Source of the DNA: Bradyrhizobium jicamae
Lineage (GTDB): Bacteria > Pseudomonadota > Alphaproteobacteria > Rhizobiales > Xanthobacteraceae
Length of the DNA: 64,000 nt
Assembly (NCBI RefSeq): GCF_018130695.1
Contig: NZ_JAFCJX010000012.1
Span: 62,001 to 126,000, forward strand
Direction: 5' to 3'
The position numbers were made by a program, and so were the translations under genes. Below are positions 27,911 to 35,715 of the stretch, in pieces (the first letter of the stretch is position 1; every line of letters starts with the position of its first letter). The notes under the pieces were generated by a model, which was given only the letters and a program-made list of their open reading frames with translations, was not told the DNA's origin and did no database searches.

Positions 27911-27941
27911 CGAGGCCCGGCATCGGAAATGCCGGGCCTCG
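27911..27941 (-). terminator. Long GC hairpin downstream of flgD
   Basis: CGAGGCCCGGCAT and ATGCCGGGCCTCG form a perfect 13-bp stem with a 5-base loop, 35 bases past the flgD stop. A T-run is missing, but position and strength suit transcript termination or 3' protection. Confidence 0.6.
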
Positions 27942-27975
27942 GGCGAAAATCGGGGCTGTCAGGCGGCCGGACGGC

Positions 27976-28683
27976 CTAGCTGGAACTGGTCGAGGGCCGC
28001 ACCACGCGCTTGATCTTGTCGGTGGTGTAGCTCTGCCCGCCGATCGAGAGCAGCGGCGGCGACTGCGTCAGGTCGACCGAATCGACGACACCCTGCACCT
28101 CGGTCGAGATCGAGACGCTGTTGCCGCTGGAGTCCTTGCCCGTCGCCGTCAGCGTGTAGGTGCCCGCCGGCCACTGGCTGCCGTCATTGCCCTTGCCGTC
28201 CCAGACGAAGCTGGCATTGCCCTGGTTCAGGGTGAAATTGCCGGAGTAAGCGGTCTGGCCGGTGGCGCTGGTGATCGTGATAGTCGCGTTGGTGTCCTGC
28301 GGCGCAACCAGATTCCAGGTCGCCGATTTGTCGAACTGGGCCTTGCTGCCGTCGACCGCCACCGTGTTGCCGACATAGACCAGCGCCTGCGTCGACTGCG
28401 CGCTCTTCTCGATGTCGATCAGCGATTTCAACTGGTCGTTCGACTTCAACTGCTGTTCGACGCCGGCGAACTGCACGAGCTGCTGGGTGAACTGGTTCGT
28501 ATCCAGGGGATCAAGGGGATTCTGGTTCTGCAGCTGGGTGGTCAGCAGCGTCAGGAAGGTCTGGAAATTATCCGCGATGCCGCTCGTCGCCGTCGAGGCG
28601 GTGCTGCTGCTGCTCGTGCTCGAGCCGGTGCTGGTCGCGGGGGCCGAGACGACCGGTGTCGGCATGGTTGCATCGACGGACAT
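27976..28683 (-). CDS. flgD: Flagellar hook capping protein FlgD
   Basis: A 235-residue protein. A Ser/Thr-rich start precedes the conserved QTFLTLLTTQLQNQNPLDPL (about 41-60) and FTQQLVQFAGVEQQL, which define FlgD. The FlgD Ig-like region with FVWDGKGNDG follows. It caps the growing hook and is needed for hook assembly. It lies 12 bases after fliK. Confidence 0.95.
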   Translation of the reverse strand: MSVDATMPTPVVSAPATSTGSSTSSSSTASTATSGIADNFQTFLTLLTTQLQNQNPLDPLDTNQFTQQLVQFAGVEQQLKSNDQLKSLIDIEKSAQSTQALVYVGNTVAVDGSKAQFDKSATWNLVAPQDTNATITITSATGQTAYSGNFTLNQGNASFVWDGKGNDGSQWPAGTYTLTATGKDSSGNSVSISTEVQGVVDSVDLTQSPPLLSIGGQSYTTDKIKRVVRPSTSSS

Positions 28684-28695
28684 GGCGAACTCCTC

Positions 28696-30354
28696 TTACA
28701 CGCGGATATCGACGCCACCGCTGGCGCCGAGCGCGCGGCCGTAGGAACGGCCGGCGACGGACGCCGTGATCGTGTCGTCTTCGCTGACGATCAGGCGATG
28801 AGCATTGGGGTTGGATTGGCCGTTGTTGTTCTGCTGCTGGCCCTGTTGCGACTGGTCGCGCAGGCTGAATTGCAGGCCGCTGTTGCCGGTCGACAGGCCG
28901 GCATTGTCGAGTGCCTTCTGCAACTGGTTGGCGTCCTGGCGCAGCATCTGCAGCGTCTCCGGCCGCTCGACGGTCAGATGCGAGGTGACCTGGCCATTGC
29001 TGTCGACATGGATGCGGACATCGATGCGTCCGAGTTCGGCGGGATCGAGGCGGATCTCGAAGTTGCTCTTGCCGTTCTTGGCGGAGCCCGCGATCTCGAC
29101 CGCAAGCCCGCTCAGCGGCACGGCGGCGTTTTGCACGGCGGCCGCGACGGTGAGCTGCGCATTCGCCGCCGGCGTCGCCTGCGTGGTCTGCAGCTGCGGC
29201 TGGATCGCGTTGGCGGCCTGCGTGCTCGGGTCGATCGTTGCGGCGAGCGTCTGGGCGGCATTTGAAGTGTGGCTGCCGACCGTCGGCGTGACGGCATTGC
29301 CGCTGGCATCGCTCTTCACGGCATCCACGGCCGCATCATCGGCCTTGGCCTTGCCGTTGACGGCCTGCGGCTGGTTCACGCCCTGCACGATGGCCGCGGG
29401 CGTTGCGGCCGGCGCAGCGTTGGTCGATGCAGTCGCGCTGTTCGGGTCGATGGTTGTCGTCGCGGTCGGGTCCTTGGCGACGGTAGGCGTCTTCACCTGT
29501 TGCGCGGCGGTCTTCACGACCGGTGTATTGGTTGTGGCGTTGGCGACGAGTGCGATGCCTGTCGTTGCGGTAGCGGCCTCGGTGGCCGCGCCCTGCGCGG
29601 TGGCCGCATCGGCTGCGACGGCGCTGGCCTCGATCTTGACGCCGGCGGCCTTGGCCGCGGCGGGCGCGTTTGCCGTGGTTGCTGCCGTCGCAGTCGCTGC
29701 GGCTTCGGTGCCGGTCGGCGTCCCCGTCGCATTGCCTGTGACCGCAGCGCTGGCGGCGATCGCGGCGGCGGCGATTGCGAGCGGCGCGGTGGCCTTGTCG
29801 GAGGAGGGCGTTGCTGCGGGCGGAGTGTCAGTCACCGGCGTCGTCACGGGAATGACGGTCGCGACCACATTCGCTGTCGCCGTCGCGGTGGTGTCCTGCG
29901 TCGTGTCGGTTTGACCGGCGATGGTCGCCGTGGCGTCGTCGGTGGTCTTGTCGGTCTTGGCGGTCGACTTGTCGTCGTCGGACTTCGACGACGCTGACTT
30001 CGACTTCGTCTTGCGCACACCGTCGGTGCTGGCGTCCGACCTGGTGTCGTCGCTTGCGGCGCTGGCTGTGTCGTTATCGCTGCGCGTCGGCTTGTCCGAG
30101 GCTGAGCTGGTGTCGCGGGAGCGGGTGTCGCCGGCGGACGAGGTGTCGTCGGTCCGGCGGGACGGCGTCGACGCGGAACTCGACATATCCGAGGCGCGGC
30201 TGTCGTTGCTGGCCTGGGTGTTGCTGTCGACCAGCGCGGCAAAACTGTCGTTGCCTGAGGACGCGTCGGGGTCCGGGCGGGCCGACCGTTGGGTCTGGAA
30301 TGACACGCTTGCCAATGTATCCGACGTCACGCTGAGCACAGCCAACCCTCGCAA
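28696..30354 (-). CDS. fliK: Flagellar hook-length control protein FliK
   Basis: A 552-residue protein. A long low-complexity Ala/Thr/Asp/Ser-rich region (about 20-400) comes before a compact C-terminal domain with IRLDPAELGRIDVRIHV and VERPETLQMLRQDANQL, the Flg_hook signature. The N-terminal length is the molecular ruler in this family, and the C-terminus switches export specificity. The probable start is a TTG at 30354 with AAGGGCGGAAG upstream. The start is less sure than the identity. Confidence 0.9.
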   Translation of the reverse strand: MRGLAVLSVTSDTLASVSFQTQRSARPDPDASSGNDSFAALVDSNTQASNDSRASDMSSSASTPSRRTDDTSSAGDTRSRDTSSASDKPTRSDNDTASAASDDTRSDASTDGVRKTKSKSASSKSDDDKSTAKTDKTTDDATATIAGQTDTTQDTTATATANVVATVIPVTTPVTDTPPAATPSSDKATAPLAIAAAAIAASAAVTGNATGTPTGTEAAATATAATTANAPAAAKAAGVKIEASAVAADAATAQGAATEAATATTGIALVANATTNTPVVKTAAQQVKTPTVAKDPTATTTIDPNSATASTNAAPAATPAAIVQGVNQPQAVNGKAKADDAAVDAVKSDASGNAVTPTVGSHTSNAAQTLAATIDPSTQAANAIQPQLQTTQATPAANAQLTVAAAVQNAAVPLSGLAVEIAGSAKNGKSNFEIRLDPAELGRIDVRIHVDSNGQVTSHLTVERPETLQMLRQDANQLQKALDNAGLSTGNSGLQFSLRDQSQQGQQQNNNGQSNPNAHRLIVSEDDTITASVAGRSYGRALGASGGVDIRV

Positions 30355-30699
30355 TGAGACTTCCGCCCTTCTTTCAGCAAGGACCGGGCCAGCGTCCGTC
30401 GCGAAATAATATCTTTTTATTTCAATATCTTAGGCGGGTGACTGACCTCCTTCGGCGGGTTCCGCGGCGGTCTCGTTTTTGCCCGGCGGCAAGATTTGCC
30501 GTCTTTTCCATAAGCCCATGCGGCCCCCGCTGATTGCCTCGGCCGGATGCGGCCTATATTAAAGGGTGGCCTTCCCACGCGTCCCGAACCGCCAGCGACG
30601 GCCTTGGACGTGTTCTAAGGCCTTCTGAATAAAAGGCTTTTTAATTCCATTCGCGGGGCCTATGAAGCCCCAGCGCGATAACGATCGATGACCCCTGCC
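30355..30699. other. Divergent promoter region between fliK and mnmA
   Basis: About 340 bases without a gene. It holds AT-rich patches (ATCTTTTTATTTCAATATC near 30411) and a weak GCCTT...AAGGC hairpin with a T-run at about 30617-30639, which could be an attenuator ahead of mnmA. I see no clear sigma-54 box for fliK. Confidence 0.4.
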
Positions 30700-31896
30700 A
30701 TGCTCAACAGTCTGGATCTCGAAGGCCGACCTGAGGATACCCGCGTTGTCGTCGCCATGTCCGGCGGCGTCGACTCCTCGGTGACGGCTGCGCTGTTGAA
30801 GGCCGAGGGTTACGACGTGGTCGGCATCACCCTGCAGCTCTACGACCATGGCGCCGCGACCCACCGCAAGGGCGCCTGCTGCGCCGGCCGCGACATCCAT
30901 GATGCCCGCAATGTCGCCGAGCGGATCGGCATTCCGCATTACGTGCTCGACTACGAAAGCCGCTTCAAGGAATCGGTGATCGACAATTTCGCCGACAGCT
31001 ACGCGCTCGGCGAGACGCCGGTGCCGTGCATCGAGTGCAACCGCTCGGTCAAGTTCCGCGACCTGCTCGCGACCGCGCGTGAGCTCGGCGCGCAGGCGCT
31101 CGCCACCGGCCACTATGTCGCCTCGCGCCGTCTCGCCGACGGATCGCGCTCGCTGGTCTGCGCGGCGGATGCCGATCGCGACCAGAGCTACTTCCTGTTC
31201 GCGACCACGCGCGAGCAGCTCGACTTCCTGCGCTTCCCGCTCGGCGACATGACCAAGCCCGAGACCCGCGAGCTGGCGCGGCGCTTCGATCTTGAGGTCG
31301 CCGACAAGCAGGACAGCCAGGATATCTGCTTCGTGCCGTCCGGCCGCTACACCGACATCATCAGCCGCTTGAAGCCGAATGCGGTCGCGCCCGGCGACAT
31401 CGTCGATCTCGACGGCCACGTGATCGGCCAGCACCAGGGCATCGTTCATTTCACGATCGGCCAGCGCAAGGGTCTCGGCATTGCCACCGGCAGCCCGCTC
31501 TATGTCGTCAAGCTCGATGCCGCCACGCGCCGCGTGGTGGTCGGCCCGCGCGAGGCGCTGCGCATGGATCGCATCGCGCTGCGCGACATCAACTGGATCG
31601 GCGACGGCGCGCTGGAGCGCGTGATCGGCGACGGGATCGAGCTTTATGTCCGCGTGCGCTCGACGCGCGCGCCGCAGCCGGCCTGGCTGCGCGCGGTCGA
31701 TGGCGGCTACGAGGTCGAGCTGGTCGCAGGCGAGGAGGGCGTCTCGCCCGGCCAGGCCTGCGTGTTCTACGACGCAGCCGCAGGTCAGGCCCGCGTGCTC
31801 GGTGGCGGCTTCATTCGCAGCGCGACCGCAAGCCGCGTGGCGGCGAAGCCCGGCGTCGGCGATAGCCTGGTGCCGCTGGTCGAAGCGGTGCGTTAA
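30700..31896 (+). CDS. mnmA: tRNA-specific 2-thiouridylase MnmA
   Basis: A 398-residue protein of normal length. The ATP-pyrophosphatase motif AMSGGVDSS lies near residue 20. Catalytic cysteines sit in PCIECNRSVKF and DSQDICFVPSG. It thiolates U34 of Lys, Glu and Gln tRNAs using sulfur from the IscS/Tus-type relay. I took the ATG at 30700; another in-frame ATG lies at 30688. Confidence 0.96.
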   Translation: MLNSLDLEGRPEDTRVVVAMSGGVDSSVTAALLKAEGYDVVGITLQLYDHGAATHRKGACCAGRDIHDARNVAERIGIPHYVLDYESRFKESVIDNFADSYALGETPVPCIECNRSVKFRDLLATARELGAQALATGHYVASRRLADGSRSLVCAADADRDQSYFLFATTREQLDFLRFPLGDMTKPETRELARRFDLEVADKQDSQDICFVPSGRYTDIISRLKPNAVAPGDIVDLDGHVIGQHQGIVHFTIGQRKGLGIATGSPLYVVKLDAATRRVVVGPREALRMDRIALRDINWIGDGALERVIGDGIELYVRVRSTRAPQPAWLRAVDGGYEVELVAGEEGVSPGQACVFYDAAAGQARVLGGGFIRSATASRVAAKPGVGDSLVPLVEAVR

Positions 31897-31951
31897 AGCA
31901 TGATCCGGAAAAGTGTGTAGCGGTTTTCCGAGCAGGATCATGCGCAAACAA
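31895..31951. repeat. Dispersed palindromic repeat (GCATGATCC...GGATCATGC)
   Basis: GCATGATCC at 31898-31906 is mirrored by GGATCATGC at 31935-31943, with inner GGAAAA and TTTTCC arms as well. It is an intergenic element of a kind I remember as highly repeated in Bradyrhizobium, here between mnmA and the methyltransferase. Confidence 0.75.
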
Positions 31952-31970
31952 CAAGGCTAGGGCAGGGGGC

Positions 31971-32609
31971 ATGGCTGCAGACATCGACCGCGAGGGGGTC
32001 GAAAAGGCCTATGGCCGTTGGGCGCCGATCTACGATCTGGTGTTCGGCAAGGTGTTCGATCAGGGCCGGCAGTCGACCATCGCGGAGGCCGACCGGATCG
32101 GCGGCCGGGTGCTCGATGTCGGTGTCGGCACCGGCCTGTCGCTGTCGGATTATGCGCGCTCGACCAAACTCTACGGCGTCGACATTTCCGAGCCGATGCT
32201 GCGGCGTGCGCTGAAGCGCGTGCGCGCGCTCGGTCTCGTCAATGTCGAGACGCTGGCGGTGATGGACGCGAAGAACCTCGCCTTCCCCGACGCGTTCTTC
32301 GACGCCGTCGTCGCGCAATATGTCATCACCGCGGTGCCGGATCCCGAAGCCACGCTCGACGACTTCGTCCGCGTGCTGAAGCCGGGCGGCGAACTGATCC
32401 TGGTCAACCACATCGGCGCCGAAAGCGGCCCGCGCCGCCTGTTCGAGCTGGCCTTTGCGCCGCTGGCGCGCCGGCTCGGCTGGCGGCCGGAGTTTCCCTG
32501 GGAGCGGTTGACCAATTGGGCTGCGAAGCATGGCGGCGTCAGCCTGGCCGAACGGCGCCCGATGCCGCCGATGGGGCATTTTTCGCTGATCCGCTTCCGC
32601 AAGACGTGA
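31971..32609 (+). CDS. Class I SAM-dependent methyltransferase, possibly phospholipid N-methyltransferase
   Basis: A 212-residue protein. YGRWAPIYDLVFGKVF at the start and motif I VLDVGVGTGLSL (about 47-58), then YGVDISEPML and LKPGGELILVNHIGAE, define a UbiE/PmtA-type methyltransferase. Length and the start resemble Rhodobacter-type phosphatidylethanolamine N-methyltransferases that make phosphatidylcholine. A quinone or other small-molecule methylase is also possible. It stands alone after mnmA. Confidence 0.8.
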   Translation: MAADIDREGVEKAYGRWAPIYDLVFGKVFDQGRQSTIAEADRIGGRVLDVGVGTGLSLSDYARSTKLYGVDISEPMLRRALKRVRALGLVNVETLAVMDAKNLAFPDAFFDAVVAQYVITAVPDPEATLDDFVRVLKPGGELILVNHIGAESGPRRLFELAFAPLARRLGWRPEFPWERLTNWAAKHGGVSLAERRPMPPMGHFSLIRFRKT

Positions 32610-32662
32610 TGCTGCGGCGATTTTGACCGGGAACATCGGCGCTCGCGCGCCGTTTTCTCTCC

Positions 32663-33025
32663 ATGCGGATCACTCAGTCACTTCTCCTGTCATGTGCGCT
32701 GATGGCGCCCGCTGTGGCGTCGGCCCAGGCACCTCCTTCACCCGCGACGCCGCCGGCCCAGACCGCGCCGCCGTCGCCGCAACGCGCCGCCAATTGCGCG
32801 CCGATGCAGCAGCCCGCGCATCCCGGTGCTGCCGTGCCGGAGGGAACCACCACCGGCCAAAGCACCGCGCCGCTCGGCGACAAGCTCGCCAAATCGGATG
32901 GCGTGCTGTGCCCACCCGCCGGTGTCGACCCCGAGATGCATGCGCCAACCCCCGGCGGCGGCAACACGCCGGTGATTCCGCCGCCCGGCAGCCCCGGCGG
33001 CGATCCCACGGTCCGGCCGAAATAG
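32663..33025 (+). CDS. Proline-rich secreted protein of unknown function
   Basis: A 120-residue protein. It has a signal peptide (MRITQSLLLSCALMAPAVASAQ) and then a Pro/Ala/Thr-rich, mostly disordered mature chain with two cysteines (about 44 and 82). Many rhizobial genomes have such short periplasmic proline-rich proteins. The antisense frames overlapping it are shadows. It is the last gene before the tRNA. Confidence 0.6.
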   Translation: MRITQSLLLSCALMAPAVASAQAPPSPATPPAQTAPPSPQRAANCAPMQQPAHPGAAVPEGTTTGQSTAPLGDKLAKSDGVLCPPAGVDPEMHAPTPGGGNTPVIPPPGSPGGDPTVRPK

Positions 33026-33160
33026 CGCCTTTTTGCAAAGGCTTGATGTTTTGCAAGGACTTGGCGGCAAATGCGAGTTTGCTTGACAGGGCTCAGGCCC
33101 ACTCCTTATATGCCGCGCGTTCGCAAATTGGTGGCCTCAAGCCGCAGACCGCGACGGCGT

Positions 33161-33237
33161 GGCGAGGTAGCTCAGCTGGTTAGAGCACGGGAATCATAAT
33201 CCTGGGGTCGGGGGTTCAAGTCCCTCTCTCGCTACCA
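33161..33237 (+). tRNA. tRNA-Met (anticodon CAT)
   Basis: A 77-base gene with encoded CCA. D-arm GCTCAGCTGGTTAGAGC, anticodon loop ATCATAA (anticodon CAT), T-arm GGGGGTTCAAGTCCCTC and discriminator A are all in place; the first acceptor pair is a G-U. The features fit the elongator methionine tRNA. The gene order changes in character immediately after it, so its 3' end is a candidate integration site. Confidence 0.95.
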
Positions 33238-33436
33238 CACTCCCCATAACCCGTTGATTTTCCATGCTTGGCCGATTGATACGCGCCAAGAGGGATATCT
33301 CATTGATACATCCGGGGTGGTCTCGGATCAATTCTCACAGATGGACCACGCAATGGTGGCGCTGGTGGCGAGTGGTTCGCATATTGATTTCCTGAAGTTT
33401 GCAAAGCTAACGGGAGGCACGATTTCTGGTCAGGTA

Positions 33437-33977
33437 ACCGACTACGCCGACTTCCAATTTCTCAGGTTCGACCACAATCCCAACGGAGTTCTGCTCCTCA
33501 CCTCAACCGCGCTGAGGCGATGAACGCCACCAACGGGCGCATGCACTGGGAACGGTCGGGGCGGGCCTCGCCGTGGCGCTGATGGCCGACATCAGCATCA
33601 TGGCCGAAGAGGCGAAAATCACCGACGGCCACGTGAGGATCGGCGTCTCCGCCGGCGACCATGCCGTCGTCCTGTGGCCGCTGCTTTGCAGCATGGAAGG
33701 CCAAATACTATTTGATGACCGCGGACTTCGTCGACGGCAAGGAGGCGGAACGGATCGGACTCGTCAGCCTCTGCGTGCCGCGCGCGCAACTACTCGACAA
33801 GGCCATGGCGACGGCGGACAAACTCGCCAACGGAAGCCAGCTCGCTATCTGTTATACAGTAGCGGTCGCTGAACAACTGGATGCGGATGTTTCAGCCGGC
33901 CTTCGATGCTTCGCTCGCGATGGAGATGCTGTGCTTCCTCGGTGACGACGCTAGGGAAGGCATCGCTGCGGTAAAGC
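33437..33977 (+). pseudogene. Decayed enoyl-CoA hydratase/isomerase gene
   Basis: Segments of one crotonase-family protein lie in order but in different frames. DYADFQFLRFDHNPNGVLL (33440s) is N-terminal. It jumps to GLAVALMADISIMAEEAKIT (from about 33565), then KAKYYLMTADFVDGKEAERI (about 33700), then after another shift LAMEMLCFLGDDAREGIAAV (about 33910-33970). The middle section containing half of the active site is deleted, and the usual start appears mutated. It cannot make an intact enzyme. Confidence 0.75.
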
Positions 33978-33999
33978 GCGGGCTGAGCTCTGTTGTACA

Positions 34000-34377
34000 T
34001 CACGGACAGGGATGCCGTTGCCCGTCGTATCCGAGATAGGTGCCCGAGCGCGGGTCGTAGGACTTGAAGCGCTGCGAACAATATGAGCCGTTCTCCAGGG
34101 CCTGCGCGCGGCTGTTTGCGATCGCTCCCCCAATCGCGGCGCCGGCGGCGAAACCTCCGAGGGCAGGTCCCCAGCCATAGTGACGTGAACGACCATAGCG
34201 CCATCCATCGTGGTGATGACGATGATGCCAGTTGCCCCGCCATTGAACGGCAACAATGTCGGACGACATGTTGGAGGTACGTTGTACTCCGAATGGTGCA
34301 GCGGTGGCGCCGTTTGCGCCGAGGGCGACCGCGAGCAGGGCGGCAGTTGCAACAGTCAGTGTGCGTAGAGTTCCCAC
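34000..34377 (-). CDS. BA14K family protein
   Basis: A 125-residue protein. The start is a GTG at 34377 with CGGAGAT ahead. A signal peptide (residues 1-28, ending ANGATAA) is followed by a His/Arg/Trp-rich middle and a Gly/Ala membrane-like stretch. The C-terminal SYCSQRFKSYDPRSGTYLGY block is the BA14K signature known from Brucella and rhizobia. Secreted or envelope located; the Brucella member is an immunoreactive protein with lectin-like activity. It lies in the accessory region behind a decayed gene. Confidence 0.82.
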   Translation of the reverse strand: MGTLRTLTVATAALLAVALGANGATAAPFGVQRTSNMSSDIVAVQWRGNWHHRHHHDGWRYGRSRHYGWGPALGGFAAGAAIGGAIANSRAQALENGSYCSQRFKSYDPRSGTYLGYDGQRHPCP

Positions 34378-34596
34378 GTTCGATCTCCGTTTTGTTTTGC
34401 TTCGTGCTGGGCCAATGCATTGGGTTGTCCCAAGGTTCAAATCGCAGAGGGTACAGACGCGTACCGACGCGAACAAAGAGGAGCGGTGGCCTATTCGGGC
34501 CGTTGCGCTCGAGCAATGTCGGCGAAGCGGCATCTTCTGTACGGTCTGGGAGAATGCATCAGAGTTTGCGGCCGAAGACGGTTGAAGCAAACGTTT

Positions 34597-34610
34597 GTAC
34601 TGTAGCGTAC
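34597..34610. promoter_or_regulatory. 14-bp palindromic motif, copy 1
   Basis: GTACTGTAGCGTAC has GTAC at both ends and matches the two further copies at 51601 and 53102 at 11 of 14 positions. It sits 219 bases upstream of the BA14K start. Confidence 0.5.
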
Positions 34611-34710
34611 CTTCGGAGTTGCTGCGAAATGACTTCGTTAGATGGTCGTTGTAAGTTTTAATCTCGCGGCATCATAAAATTAGGCCGTCAAAATCATTCC
34701 AGGAGGGTTT

Positions 34711-34744
34711 GCGGCCCCGGCGCTCGCGCCGGGGCCGCTTTTAT
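34711..34744 (+). terminator. Orphan Rho-independent terminator
   Basis: GCGGCCCCGGCG and CGCCGGGGCCGC form a perfect 12-bp stem with a 4-base loop, followed by TTTTATT. No plus-strand gene lies upstream for more than 700 bases except the decayed hydratase, so the terminator may belong to a small RNA or a lost gene. Confidence 0.8.
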
Positions 34745-35052
34745 TCATTGGGCATCGCCGGGTTGCCGCAAGCGTTCCAGCGTGGCCTGTCGTGCAGGAG
34801 CCCCACCGTCGGGCCAAATAAGCCGGCGCGAAAGCGTACCATTGCGTATTGATGAACTGCGGCGGTGGGACCACTATGATCATGATGTCGGATCCCCCAG
34901 GTCCGGCGTTAGCCGCGATTGCTGCCACAGGGACCCCAGCTCAGCCCCCGAGTTGGGGTCTCTCGCTGCTGGCTATAGTCAGTGAGCAAGAGGGCAGTTT
35001 TCCGCAGCCCTTCAACGGAGCTTGAGCCTTGTGGCCGGGTCGCATCGGGACG

Positions 35053-35715
35053 TCATTTCTTCGATAGATGTTCGAGCCAACCTTGCGAAACGCCATAGCG
35101 CACGATATCGGCGCGCGTATAGAGGCCCAGTTTCTCGACTGCTCTGGATTTGTGAGTTTCCACTGTCTTGATGCTAACCTCGATACGAGCGGCAATCTCT
35201 TTGTTGCTGAAACCCTGAGCGATAAAGCGTAGCACTTCTGCCTCGCGCGGGGTGAGTTCGAGGCGTGCGGTATTCTCCGATAGTGCATTATCGCCCGATG
35301 CTGATGGCAGAGCTTTCTCGGCGATCGCGGGGTCGAGATATACACCGCCCTCGGCGATCGCCCGGATGGCTCGCACCAGTTCATCGGCTGCGGACCGTTT
35401 GAGTAGATATCCCCGCGCGCCGGCCTGTAACATCGGCTGAACGTAGGCGCGATCCTCATGCACCGTTAGGGCCAGTAACAGAACATGTGGAAACTGAGCT
35501 GAAATACGTTGCGCGAGCTCGATACCACCTACGATTGGAAGTGAGATATCCAAGACAGCGATGTCAGGCCGCTCCTGTCCGATGATGTCTAGCGCGGTCT
35601 TGCCGTCGGTCGCTTCACCAACGATGGCAATATCTTCCACGGGCTCAAGTAGGGCCTTCATACCGGCAAGTACGAGTGGGTGATCGTCGGCCAGTGTGAT
35701 CCGGATGGGTTTCAC
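35053..35715 (-). CDS. LuxR/NarL-family response regulator
   Basis: A 220-residue protein. The receiver has DDHPLVL near the start, phospho-acceptor Asp in DIAVLDISLP (about 56) and Lys in GYLLKRS. The C-terminal LuxR helix-turn-helix is LTPREAEVLRFIAQGFSNKEIA. It is the partner of the sensor kinase whose stop overlaps its GTG start by 4 bases. DNA target unknown; NarL-type dimers bind palindromes. Confidence 0.95.
   Translation of the reverse strand: MKPIRITLADDHPLVLAGMKALLEPVEDIAIVGEATDGKTALDIIGQERPDIAVLDISLPIVGGIELAQRISAQFPHVLLLALTVHEDRAYVQPMLQAGARGYLLKRSAADELVRAIRAIAEGGVYLDPAIAEKALPSASGDNALSENTARLELTPREAEVLRFIAQGFSNKEIAARIEVSIKTVETHKSRAVEKLGLYTRADIVRYGVSQGWLEHLSKK

Larger units (their letters stand above)
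34378..35052. other. Gene-poor spacer
   Basis: About 675 bases without a convincing gene. It holds a GTAC palindrome (34597-34610), a strong plus-strand hairpin terminator (34711-34744) and a second hairpin around GGACCCCAGCTC (34931-34960). A minus-strand frame at 34680-34928 has no ribosome site or known family. It may be the scar of deleted genes. Confidence 0.5.

Noticed and set aside
28805..29997. Ala/Val/Gly-rich plus-strand frames opposite fliK
   Set aside because: Mirror of FliK low-complexity coding; composition is explained by the opposite strand.
33254..33523. 89-codon frame just after the tRNA
   Set aside because: Its C-terminal part is the start of the decayed enoyl-CoA hydratase; the N-terminal part has no independent support.
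34680..34928. 82-codon minus-strand frame
   Set aside because: Crosses the strong plus-strand terminator hairpin and has no recognisable domain.
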